Assembly: GCA_030634615.1 (NCBI GenBank)
Contig: DAOWAL010000019.1
Span: forward strand, 1 to 13,747
Reading direction: 5' to 3'
Length of the DNA: 13,747 nucleotides
Source: Candidatus Aenigmatarchaeota archaeon
GTDB taxonomy: Archaea > Aenigmatarchaeota > Aenigmatarchaeia > QMZP01 > QMZT01
The notes beneath the pieces are model-generated. The model was not told where the DNA came from and searched no databases. It saw only the letters and a list, made by a program, of their open reading frames with translations. The stretch's first letter is position 1, and the number at the start of each line of letters is the position of its first letter. This document shows, piece after piece, positions 1-6,549 of the stretch. A program made the translations under genes and the position numbers.

Positions 1-2
1 GT

Positions 3-248
3 TTAATTTCACTTCATCTTCATGACAACGATGGAAAAACCGATCAACACAAACTCCCGTTTTCAGGAACAGTGGATTGGAATAAACTAGCAAGAATTTT
101 AATAAAGTCATCATACAAAAAATGTATTAGCTTGGAAGTAAGCATGAAAAATTCGAATATAACAAATGAAGCAATTTTCCTCTCAAAAGCATACACAACT
201 GGACTAAAATTTTCCAAGTTGATAGAAAATAATTCAAGTAATACTTAA
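3..248 (+). CDS. Sugar-phosphate isomerase/epimerase-like TIM-barrel protein, C-terminal part only
   Basis: An open reading frame enters from the left edge and stops at TAA 246-248, leaving about 81 C-terminal residues. The sequence HLHDNDGKTDQH, followed by a glycine-containing loop, 'VDWNKL' and 'ISLEVS', is the usual end of xylose-isomerase-like TIM barrels (AP endonuclease family 2 fold). In that family the His/Asp of HxxD and the late Glu of 'LEV' help hold divalent metals. The 'DW...L' helix and the final helix after 'LEVS' are where the fold expects them. The substrate cannot be named: the family includes sugar isomerases, epimerases, inosose dehydratase-like enzymes and endonuclease IV. 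The start and the first half lie outside the window. A run of six T at 272-277 downstream could end its transcript. Confidence 0.72.
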   Translation, partial: LISLHLHDNDGKTDQHKLPFSGTVDWNKLARILIKSSYKKCISLEVSMKNSNITNEAIFLSKAYTTGLKFSKLIENNSSNT

Positions 249-271
249 AATAATCAATTATAGTAATTTAC

Positions 272-277
272 TTTTTT
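272..277 (+). terminator. T-run after the epimerase-like gene
   Basis: Six consecutive T follow the stop codon of the left-edge gene by 23 nt, with no stable hairpin before them. Archaeal RNA polymerase commonly terminates at short T-runs without a hairpin, so this is a plausible but weak terminator call. It could also be part of an upstream AT-rich promoter for the next gene. Confidence 0.3.
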
Positions 278-317
278 AAAATTGTCTCCCCCACTGTTTA
301 AGCCAGCGAATTTTCAA

Positions 318-326
318 TATATAAAA
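318..326 (+). promoter_or_regulatory. TATA box for the methyltransferase operon
   Basis: TATATAAAA is a good archaeal TATA element. Its centre near 322 predicts transcription starting around 347-350. That gives a leader of about 24 nt that includes the GGGAG Shine-Dalgarno site (363-367) in front of ATG 372. It also makes the in-frame TTG at 282 very unlikely as a start, because 282 lies upstream of the promoter. Confidence 0.5.
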
Positions 327-371
327 CCAACAACGAAATTAAATAATATGAAGGTAAGGAAAGGGAGTGAA

Positions 372-932
372 ATGATAAAAAAACCTAAGAAAATGAAAAG
401 CAATTTCCACACACCTTTAACCGAACCAAGTAATTCTGAGATGTCAGTTTTTGCAAGACATATGAAAAACTTATCAAAAGGAAAAAAGGACGCAAGAATA
501 ATTATAATGGGAGCAAGTCCTGAAATTAGAAACATTGCATGCAAAGAAAACATCTGCACAACAGTTGTGGCAAATGACCTGGAAGTAATTGAAAGAACAA
601 CAAAACTAATGGACAAGAAAAACACTAAAGAAGTGTGGCTTGAAGGACAAATAACAAAGCTCGGTCTTAGAAAAAATTCATTCGATGGAATCTTCGGTGA
701 TCACATATTATCTAACACATCACCATTCAATTCAGATAAATTCTATGAACGAATTAAAGATCTGCTTAAAAAAGACGGTCTTGCAGTAATGCGTTCTGTG
801 GTATTCAGTAAAACAGAAAAACTATTCGAAAAAAGGCTTTCGAAGCATTTTAAAATAGTTGACAAGGAATTTGGAAAAGAGGGTGCCTTTGCCAGACATT
901 TCCCAATCTATAGCATGGTTCCCAAAAAGTAA
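372..932 (+). CDS. Class I SAM-dependent methyltransferase-like protein
   Basis: The protein is 186 residues from ATG 372, which follows a GGGAG ribosome site at 363-367. In-frame alternatives at TTG 282 and ATG 348 lack one. The fold resembles a compact class I methyltransferase: beta strand plus glycine-containing loop 'IIIMGASPEI' (43-52) for motif I, 'VVANDLEV' (65-72) with an acidic residue where motif II holds the SAM ribose, 'SFDGIFGDHIL' (103-113) like motif IV, and 'LLKKDGLAVMR' (131-141) like the strand-5 region. Motif I is not the full GxGxG, so SAM binding is likely but not proven. The substrate is unknown. The basic N-terminal 40 residues may contact nucleic acid or membrane. The gene heads a probable operon: the next gene starts 21 bp downstream. 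Confidence 0.65.
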   Translation: MIKKPKKMKSNFHTPLTEPSNSEMSVFARHMKNLSKGKKDARIIIMGASPEIRNIACKENICTTVVANDLEVIERTTKLMDKKNTKEVWLEGQITKLGLRKNSFDGIFGDHILSNTSPFNSDKFYERIKDLLKKDGLAVMRSVVFSKTEKLFEKRLSKHFKIVDKEFGKEGAFARHFPIYSMVPKK

Positions 933-953
933 TAATAGAAGAGGGGTTGTATT

Positions 954-1181
954 ATGGAAAAATTTATAAATGAAATTAGAAAGCAGACTCTTACTTTAAT
1001 GACAGCAGCACTTGGATTTGTAGCAGCGCTAATCTGGAAAGATGCAATAACTGCATGGCTTAAACCACTCTATGAAACTTCAGATGGTGCAATGGGTCTC
1101 ACAATCGCAGCATTTGTTGTAACAATCGTGGTTGTCATAGTAACGCTTGTGCTTACAAAATTGCTTGCAGCAAAAGAGTAA
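954..1181 (+). CDS. Small two-helix membrane protein, DUF5654-like
   Basis: This 75-residue protein has a short amphipathic basic N-terminus, a first hydrophobic helix at about 14-36 ('LMTAALGFVAALIWKDAI') and a second at about 48-71, ending with a basic/acidic tail. The layout and the 'TAALGFVAALIWKDAI' segment resemble the archaeal family DUF5654, whose function is unknown; this assignment is from memory of the family pattern. ATG 954 is preceded by a GAGGGG site (941-946) at ordinary spacing. It sits 21 bp after the methyltransferase-like gene and 28 bp before the rhomboid gene, all in the same direction, which suggests co-transcription. Confidence 0.6.
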   Translation: MEKFINEIRKQTLTLMTAALGFVAALIWKDAITAWLKPLYETSDGAMGLTIAAFVVTIVVVIVTLVLTKLLAAKE

Positions 1182-1188
1182 TTAAAAG
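1181..1188 (+). promoter_or_regulatory. Possible internal TATA box before the rhomboid gene
   Basis: ATTAAAAG lies with its centre about 25 nt upstream of ATG 1210, which itself has no convincing Shine-Dalgarno site. This spacing would give a leaderless rhomboid transcript in addition to any readthrough from the upstream genes. The element is short and the region is AT-rich, so confidence is low. Confidence 0.3.
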
Positions 1189-1209
1189 CTTAATTACATA
1201 ATCGGACAA

Positions 1210-1944
1210 ATGTATTCTATGGGAAGAGTAACATGGGCACTGATAGCAATCAATGTTATAGTTTTTGAACTGATATTTTCAATGCCGGAACCTATGATGA
1301 ACGCAGCGTTTGGCGCTTTATCATTTTCTTCGCCGTTGTTTTTTGAATTGTGGAGACTTGTCACATCATTGTTCTTACACGCATCAGCATCTCATCTTTT
1401 CTTTAACATGCTCGGACTGTATTTCTTTGGAAAAATTACTGAAGAACAAATGGATAGGAAAAGGTTTGTTTTGCTTTATTTCATTGCAGGAATAGTCGGG
1501 AGTTTAATCTATGGATTTACGTCAGCAGACCCTGCAGTTGGCGCATCTGGTTGTGTGTTTGGTCTGATGGGGTATGCGATGCTCATGAATCCTAAAAAGA
1601 CCATAAGAATGTACACAATTCCACTTCCTCTTGGAATGATAGCAATAATATATGCAATAGTGGAATCCATGCTTGTCTACTTTGGAGATGTCATGTCAGG
1701 CGTTGCTCACATTACACATGTGACAGGTATGATAGTAGGAGCGTTGTTTGCGTTCCATTCCTCGGCAAAAAAAGCAAGCAAAGGAATATTATGGCTCATA
1801 CTATTCTTATTCATCCTAATAGCTTTAGGGCCAATTTTAGGAATAATACTTTGGATAGGAAATCTTGTCCTGGGTGCAGTTGATGTAATTGTCGGGTTTG
1901 TTTTATACGGAATTGCAAAATTAATTGGTATTATTCTCTGGTAG
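1210..1944 (+). CDS. Rhomboid family intramembrane serine protease
   Basis: This 244-residue polytopic membrane protein cleaves transmembrane substrates within the bilayer. The diagnostic motifs are present: 'WR' (48-49) in the first loop; 'HLFFNM' with H62 and N66, the oxyanion-hole His/Asn pair; 'GASGCVFG' (111-118) with catalytic Ser113; and 'AHITHVTG' (166-173), in which the second histidine, H170, best fits the catalytic His facing Ser113. About six helices form the core. Residues 192-244 add one or two further very hydrophobic segments, with no soluble domain. ATG 1210 is used; ATG 1219 is an in-frame alternative three codons in. Surface proteins with a C-terminal helix elsewhere in the window are conceivable substrates, but nothing shows this. 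Confidence 0.9.
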   Translation: MYSMGRVTWALIAINVIVFELIFSMPEPMMNAAFGALSFSSPLFFELWRLVTSLFLHASASHLFFNMLGLYFFGKITEEQMDRKRFVLLYFIAGIVGSLIYGFTSADPAVGASGCVFGLMGYAMLMNPKKTIRMYTIPLPLGMIAIIYAIVESMLVYFGDVMSGVAHITHVTGMIVGALFAFHSSAKKASKGILWLILFLFILIALGPILGIILWIGNLVLGAVDVIVGFVLYGIAKLIGIILW

Positions 1945-1971
1945 ATGACAAAATATTTCAAATGTTAGAAG

Positions 1972-2388
1972 TTAAAAAGGAAGGCCTGCACTTTTATTAA
2001 TATAATTATCCCGCCACGATTTTGTATCTTTGTAGACACTTTTTCCCATTTTGAAAAGTCCCTTACCAGTCAAGTATGTTAATTCAACAGGCCATGTGGC
2101 GTATGGTAGATCGTCTTCAACTGCACCAAAAGCATCAGCAATTCCGCCTATAACAGGAAATGCAATCTCCACTACACTAGCATCATGTCCAACAACGTCT
2201 GCTCCAAAAGCACCGAAACCGACAACTGCACCAAGTTTCATTGCAAATCTAAAGCCACCATTGTAAATTTCGCATCCCTCATAGTTGATTTTACTTTTTA
2301 ATTCTCGAGGAACGAATTCTGTTTTTAACAAATTACCCATATATTTAAGCACATTTCTAACTTTTCCAGAATCTTTTTTCTTTCGCAT
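1972..2388 (-). CDS. Hypothetical membrane-associated protein
   Basis: I do not recognise this 138-residue protein. It begins with a strongly basic stretch (MRKKKDSGK), followed by a mixed polar region with one cysteine ('YEGCEIYNGG'). A glycine/alanine-rich hydrophobic stretch at about 47-90 ('AMKLGAVVGFGAFGADVVG', then 'VVEIAFPVIGGIADAFGA') could be one or two short helices or a membrane-embedded hairpin. The C-terminus is basic and polar. ATG at 2388 is preferred to the in-frame TTG two codons upstream because a TATA-like box sits about 28 nt upstream of it, consistent with a leaderless mRNA. It converges on the rhomboid gene with 27 bp between stops and is divergent from the PEP carboxylase gene. 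Its codons resemble those of its neighbours, and the complementary strand holds nothing more convincing. Confidence 0.6.
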   Translation of the reverse strand: MRKKKDSGKVRNVLKYMGNLLKTEFVPRELKSKINYEGCEIYNGGFRFAMKLGAVVGFGAFGADVVGHDASVVEIAFPVIGGIADAFGAVEDDLPYATWPVELTYLTGKGLFKMGKSVYKDTKSWRDNYINKSAGLPF

Positions 2389-2407
2389 AAACAATAAAAT
2401 ATTGAAG

Positions 2408-2421
2408 TTAATTTTTTAAAA
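2408..2421 (-). promoter_or_regulatory. TATA box for the minus-strand hypothetical gene
   Basis: On the minus strand this reads TTTTAAAAAATTAA. Its core is centred about 28 nt upstream of ATG 2388, and there is no ribosome site in between. The expected transcript is leaderless. The same AT tract could in principle also serve the plus strand. Confidence 0.45.
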
Positions 2422-2480
2422 CTCGTATGTTCCACAAACTACTTGTATTGATAGCAAAACAGCTTCTACAAAGTGACATT

Positions 2481-2488
2481 TTTATAAT
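2481..2488 (+). promoter_or_regulatory. TATA box for the PEP carboxylase gene
   Basis: TTTATAAT, centred near 2485, predicts transcription starting around 2510. That coincides with GAGGAG at 2510-2515, a strong Shine-Dalgarno site 8 nt before ATG 2524. The leader would be only about 14 nt long and would begin at the ribosome site. Confidence 0.5.
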
Positions 2489-2523
2489 TAGTCTCTGAAT
2501 AAGAGTATTGAGGAGAAATTACT

Positions 2524-3978
2524 ATGAGTATTAAAATTCCGAAATGTATGAGCACCCAGCATCCGGACAATGTCAATTCACCGTTCTTTGCAGAGAACAC
2601 AGAACTTGGTGGAGAAGACGAAATACAGGAAGCGTATTACGCATTTTCCCATCTCGGATGCGATGAGCAGATGTGGGACTGCGAAGGAAAGGAAGTTGAT
2701 AATTACGTAGTAAAAAAACTCCTCACAAAATATGAAAACTTCTTTGCCCAAAAAAAGCTTGGAAAGGATCTTTTCATAACACTGAGAGTACCAAACCCAA
2801 CAATAGAAAAAACAGAAGCAAAGATACTGCTTGAAACACTTGAAAGTATACCAAGATCATTTGATGCCGCCAACACATTTTATAACAACGGCACTCCGCC
2901 AATATTCGAAGTTATTCTACCAATGACAACATCACACAAATGCATTGACAGGATATACAGATACTACTCTGATTTTGTGGTAGGAAAACAGAACAAACCA
3001 ATCTGCGATACAACAATATCAAAATGGATAGGGGGGTTCAAGCCGGAGAAGATCAACGTCATCCCATTATTTGAAGACATGAAACAAATGCTGAATGCCC
3101 ACGCCACGACAAAGGAATACCTGAAGGACAAGGATGTCGATTATCAGAGAGTGTTCTTAGCAAGATCAGATCCTGCACTAAATTATGGAAACATTAGTGC
3201 CGTGCTTTTGAATAAGATTGCATTGCAAAGATTACACGGATTATCAGAAGATATAGGAGTAAAGATATATCCAATAATTGGAATAGGATCAGCTCCTTTC
3301 AGGGGCAACCTCAGACCAGAAACTGTAGAAAAAATATCAGAAGGTTACCCAAGTGTGCATACATTCACCATACAATCTGCTTTCAAATACGATAACAGTT
3401 CACAGGATGTTAGAAACGCTGTGGAAAAGATACATGATAGAAAACCAGGATCACCGGTGCATATCGATGAAGAAAAGGCTATTGCGATAATTGAAAAATA
3501 CCATAAGGAATACAGAAAACAGGTATCAGTTCTAGCTCCTACTATAAACAGTATGGCCAAGTTGATACCCAGCAGAAGGAAGAGAAAGCTTCATATCGGC
3601 TTGTTTGGATATTCCCGTGAAATGGGAAACATCAATCTTCCAAGAGCAATTAAATTTACTGCATCACTTTATTCTCTAGGATTACCTCCTGAACTACTTG
3701 GCTTAAACGCACTAAACGACAAAGACATTGAATTACTTGGAGAAGTGTATGCAAATTTCAAATATGATCTAAGAGAAGCACTCGTTTACTTTAATCCAGA
3801 CACACCTTTCCTACCGGCAAAGTTAAAGCCTGTAGTGGAAAAATTTGCAGTCAGCGTAGAAACTAATCAGGAACATAAAGAAATGACAGACAATGTTCTA
3901 AAAGCGCTGAAAGGGAAAAACGGAGAAATTAAAGACCACATAATAAGAGCAGCAAACATCAGAAAATTCTTAGGATAA
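2524..3978 (+). CDS. ppcA: Archaeal-type phosphoenolpyruvate carboxylase
   Basis: PEP carboxylase adds bicarbonate to phosphoenolpyruvate to make oxaloacetate, refilling central carbon intermediates in the cytoplasm. The protein is 484 residues, the normal length for the archaeal family (about 480-530) and half that of bacterial/plant enzymes. Family hallmarks are intact: 'CMSTQHPDN' (8-16) at the N-terminus, 'FLARSDPALNYG' (211-222), 'IGIGSAPFRGNL' (252-263) with the conserved Arg/Gly of the active-site loop, and 'YSREMG' followed by 'LPRAIKFTASLYSLGLPPEL' (363-391). There is no frameshift or missing block. ATG 2524 is fixed by GAGGAG 8 nt upstream and by the family's conserved N-terminus. 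The archaeal enzyme is reported to be much less sensitive to allosteric effectors than bacterial ones. It appears to be transcribed alone: the next gene has its own promoter. Confidence 0.96.
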   Translation: MSIKIPKCMSTQHPDNVNSPFFAENTELGGEDEIQEAYYAFSHLGCDEQMWDCEGKEVDNYVVKKLLTKYENFFAQKKLGKDLFITLRVPNPTIEKTEAKILLETLESIPRSFDAANTFYNNGTPPIFEVILPMTTSHKCIDRIYRYYSDFVVGKQNKPICDTTISKWIGGFKPEKINVIPLFEDMKQMLNAHATTKEYLKDKDVDYQRVFLARSDPALNYGNISAVLLNKIALQRLHGLSEDIGVKIYPIIGIGSAPFRGNLRPETVEKISEGYPSVHTFTIQSAFKYDNSSQDVRNAVEKIHDRKPGSPVHIDEEKAIAIIEKYHKEYRKQVSVLAPTINSMAKLIPSRRKRKLHIGLFGYSREMGNINLPRAIKFTASLYSLGLPPELLGLNALNDKDIELLGEVYANFKYDLREALVYFNPDTPFLPAKLKPVVEKFAVSVETNQEHKEMTDNVLKALKGKNGEIKDHIIRAANIRKFLG

Positions 3979-3983
3979 GCCGC

Positions 3984-3992
3984 ATTTATAAA
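3984..3992 (+). promoter_or_regulatory. TATA box for the lipoprotein gene
   Basis: TTTATAAAT centred near 3988 predicts transcription starting around 4013-4014. AGGTGG at 4014-4019 is the ribosome site, 7 nt before ATG 4027. The leader would therefore be about 13 nt and start at the Shine-Dalgarno site. This supports ATG 4027 over the in-frame TTG at 4021. Confidence 0.5.
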
Positions 3993-3996
3993 TCAT

Positions 3997-4007
3997 CTTT
4001 TTCTCTT
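3997..4007 (+). terminator. Pyrimidine/T-rich tract after ppcA
   Basis: CTTTTTCTCTT begins 19 nt after the ppcA stop with no hairpin before it. Such tracts are typical archaeal termination signals. It lies between the TATA box and the start of the lipoprotein gene, so it may instead be part of that promoter. Confidence 0.3.
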
Positions 4008-4026
4008 ATTATCAGGTGGCTTGGGT

Positions 4027-5115
4027 ATGAGGATACCGATTTATCTGATTGCATTGTTTATTATAGTTGTAATTTCTACAAGCGGATGCTTAGGTAATCC
4101 GTCCATGTCACATGAAAAAGACAGCGACGGCGACGGACTTTTCGACAGTACTGAACTGAAACTCGGCACTGATCCACAAAATGCCGACACCGACGGTGAC
4201 GGCATGGGCGACGGGGAAGAGGTAATAAGGAAAAGAGATCCACTGGCCACGGACGATAGTGGTGATTCTGCTGTTGATCATCTCCAGCCCTACGGGAAGT
4301 CAATTTACTTTGTCGGCCCGACCATGGGAGCTTACGGAGAAGACGGGATTGCGACATATGTGTGGACTTTCTCCGATCAGAACGGATATCGTCCAAGTGA
4401 TAGGAAATTCGCATGCGTGACTCCTACTGAACTTCCCGATGAGTTCTGGGACAAATATGATACCCGCGAGGCTTTGACTGGACAGGATTGGATAGACAAG
4501 AAAGCCGACAATCTTTACATACCATTTGATGAGAATGGTGTGATATCTTTCTCTATCAATACTTACCGCATACAGGGCAAATACGGTTTCAAGATATGCG
4601 GCATTCTCGATGAGAACTACATTGATGAAAATAGTTATGCGGGCGACGGCAACGAAGTAGTTGTTGATAAGAAATGTATATTAACGAAGGAAACTGATTA
4701 CACCAAATCGTATGGATGTTACTGGGAATTCGAGTACGCTAACGGATCGGATTTCAGATGCGGCCATCTAGATCCACCACAACCTTATGAAGAAATGGTA
4801 GCAACCGACGGTAGCAAAGCAAATGCCCTTTTCGAAATAATACAAAATGATGGGATAGAAGAAAAACACACGTTCATTCTTCATTCATCGAAGACGAGTA
4901 GTACCATCCACAGGGGCGACTTATGGACTTTATGCGGATTCAGCCAAGCATGCGGTTGCTGTAGGAATCCAAATTTTGATTATGCGAACGATAAGAACGG
5001 GTTGTGCATCAATATGGGCGTAAGAGAAGGGGACTCGAAAACAGTGTCAATAGGCGTCAATGAAAACCACTTCACCTACGAAGGCGACGGCGACCCGATG
5101 ACTATTACTTATTAA
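4027..5115 (+). CDS. Lipoprotein with calcium-binding TSP3-like repeats and a Cys-rich domain
   Basis: The 362-residue precursor starts with a hydrophobic signal segment ending in 'ISTSGC' (16-21). Cys21 is the likely lipid anchor, though Thr rather than Leu at -3 makes the lipobox slightly unusual. Residues 32-78 hold two Asp-rich repeats, 'DSDGDGLFD' and 'DTDGDGMGDGEE', separated by 'GTDPQNA'. This is the thrombospondin type 3/calcium-loop pattern common in secreted prokaryotic proteins. The rest (about 88-362) is unknown to me: aromatic and charged, with ten cysteines at 130, 191, 217, 231, 245, 303, 309, 311, 312 and 327, including a CxxxxxCxCC cluster at 303-312. These suggest disulfides or a metal site on the cell exterior. 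The gene is noticeably richer in G+C than its neighbours, especially in the Asp-rich part and near the 3' end. Confidence 0.75.
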   Translation: MRIPIYLIALFIIVVISTSGCLGNPSMSHEKDSDGDGLFDSTELKLGTDPQNADTDGDGMGDGEEVIRKRDPLATDDSGDSAVDHLQPYGKSIYFVGPTMGAYGEDGIATYVWTFSDQNGYRPSDRKFACVTPTELPDEFWDKYDTREALTGQDWIDKKADNLYIPFDENGVISFSINTYRIQGKYGFKICGILDENYIDENSYAGDGNEVVVDKKCILTKETDYTKSYGCYWEFEYANGSDFRCGHLDPPQPYEEMVATDGSKANALFEIIQNDGIEEKHTFILHSSKTSSTIHRGDLWTLCGFSQACGCCRNPNFDYANDKNGLCINMGVREGDSKTVSIGVNENHFTYEGDGDPMTITY

Positions 5116-5166
5116 GATTAATTGAAACGCCGTAAAGTCGCTACTATATCCCCCGAACCTGCTCGA

Positions 5167-5189
5167 TTGATAACATTATTTATTATCAA
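5167..5189. promoter_or_regulatory. Perfect inverted repeat enclosing the aminotransferase TATA box
   Basis: TTGATAA (5167-5173) and TTATCAA (5183-5189) are exact inverted copies separated by 9 nt. The spacer plus right arm contains the TATA-like TTTATTA (5179-5185), whose centre is about 27 nt upstream of ATG 5209. That start has no ribosome site, so a leaderless transcript is expected. A dimeric regulator bound here would cover the TATA box, which is how archaeal repressors usually act. The match is exact; the operator role is inferred. Confidence 0.5.
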
Positions 5190-5208
5190 CCAGAACCAAT
5201 AATTAAAT

Positions 5209-6549
5209 ATGCCTCTGAAAAAAAGCAGATTCTGTGATATTGACGTTCCCCCAGGGAAAGTCATAAACACTCTTGCCAAACGTGTTCTTGTTGATGGTTT
5301 TCATATAGTCGTTGATCTGAAGAGATCCAAGGGAACATACATGGTAGATGCCAGAAACGGTAAGAAGTATCTTGACATGTACACATACTTTTCGACTCTG
5401 CCAATCGGTCACAATCATCCGGGAATGGCGGACAAGGATTTCCTAAGAGAGCTAAGGGAAGCTGCACTTGAAAATCCTGCAAATTCTGATGTTTACACTG
5501 AGGAATACGCGGAGTTCGTCAAACGTTTCAGCATGTGCGCTTTACCTAAACATATGAAACATCTTTTCTTCATCGCCGGTGGGTCTCTTGCAGTTGAAAA
5601 CGCGCTCAAGGCATCAATAGACTGGAAAGTGAGAAAGAATCTTAGGAGAAACTCAAAAAAAGAAATCGGTAAAAAAATCATACATTTCAAAGAAGCATTT
5701 CACGGAAGAAGCGGTTATACACTTTCACTAACAAACACTGCAGATACCAAGATAAAATATTTTCCAAAATTCAAATGGCCAAAAGTACTTAACCCTAAAT
5801 TATCTTTTCCTATAACTGAAAAAGTTTTGGCAGATGTCAAAAGAGCAGAGAAAAAATCTCTTGACCAGATAAAGACAACACTTAAAAAATATCCTAAAGA
5901 TGTTGCAGGTCTTATAATTGAACCAATTCAGGGAGAAGGTGGTGATAACCATTTCAGATCTGAATACATGCAGGCACTTGAAAATGTTTGCATAAAAAAT
6001 GATATAATGTTCATACTGGATGAAATACAAACTGGTTTTGGTACAACAGGAAAAATGTGGGCATTCGAGCATTTCGGTATAAAGCCTGATATAATAGCGT
6101 TCGGTAAAAAGGCGCAAGTATGCGGAATTATGGCATCAGATAAAGTGGATGAAGTCAAGGATAATGTTTTTCACATGTCAAGCAGAATAAATTCAACATG
6201 GGGCGGAAACCTTGTTGATATGGTGAGGAGCAAACGATATCTTGAAATAATCACAAAGGAAAAACTTGTTAAAAACGCTGAGGTCATGGGAAAATACTTC
6301 CTGAAAAGATTAAATGAGCTGGCAGAAAGAAGGGATGATGTTTACAATGTACGCGGAAGGGGGTGCTTTGTCGCATTTGAAATGCCTTCCACAAAACAGA
6401 GAAACGAACTGAGAACAGAGTGTTGGAAAAACGGCCTTGCTCTTCTTATATCATGGCCAAAATCAATAAGGTTCAGACCACCTCTGACAGTTAATAAAAG
6501 TGAAATAGACGAGTGCATAGAGAAGCTTGAAAAATCGTTTAAGAATTAG
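5209..6549 (+). CDS. lat: L-lysine 6-transaminase-like class III PLP aminotransferase
   Basis: This is a 446-residue PLP enzyme, the usual length for lysine 6-aminotransferase, which moves the epsilon-amino group of lysine to 2-oxoglutarate and yields allysine (cyclising to piperideine-6-carboxylate) plus glutamate. Visible motifs are 'IAGGSLAVENALKAS' (122-136), the cofactor phosphate region in the AVEN form typical of this subgroup; 'FKEAFHGRSG' (160-169); 'EPIQGEGG' (238-245); 'LDEIQTGFGTTGK' (270-282) with D271 for the PLP ring nitrogen; 'AFGKKAQVCGI' (297-307) with K300 as the Schiff-base lysine; and 'SSRINSTWGGNLVDMVRS' (324-341). The 'KAQVCG' and 'NSTWGGNLVDMVR' blocks point to the Lat subgroup rather than ornithine or acetylornithine aminotransferases. 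E243 matches the glutamate described as a substrate switch in the mycobacterial enzyme. No lysine-pathway gene lies nearby. Its 3' end overlaps the convergent antiporter gene by 11 bp. Confidence 0.85.
   Translation: MPLKKSRFCDIDVPPGKVINTLAKRVLVDGFHIVVDLKRSKGTYMVDARNGKKYLDMYTYFSTLPIGHNHPGMADKDFLRELREAALENPANSDVYTEEYAEFVKRFSMCALPKHMKHLFFIAGGSLAVENALKASIDWKVRKNLRRNSKKEIGKKIIHFKEAFHGRSGYTLSLTNTADTKIKYFPKFKWPKVLNPKLSFPITEKVLADVKRAEKKSLDQIKTTLKKYPKDVAGLIIEPIQGEGGDNHFRSEYMQALENVCIKNDIMFILDEIQTGFGTTGKMWAFEHFGIKPDIIAFGKKAQVCGIMASDKVDEVKDNVFHMSSRINSTWGGNLVDMVRSKRYLEIITKEKLVKNAEVMGKYFLKRLNELAERRDDVYNVRGRGCFVAFEMPSTKQRNELRTECWKNGLALLISWPKSIRFRPPLTVNKSEIDECIEKLEKSFKN

Noticed and set aside
282-371. TTG-initiated N-terminal extension of the methyltransferase-like protein
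   Set aside because: The extension lies mostly upstream of the TATA box at 318-326 and has no ribosome site. ATG 372 has GGGAG just before it.
4076-4414. Minus-strand open frames (Ser/Pro- or Arg-rich) over the lipoprotein gene
   Set aside because: They are shadows of the Asp-rich calcium repeats on the plus strand. The plus-strand frame has signal peptide, lipobox and ribosome site.
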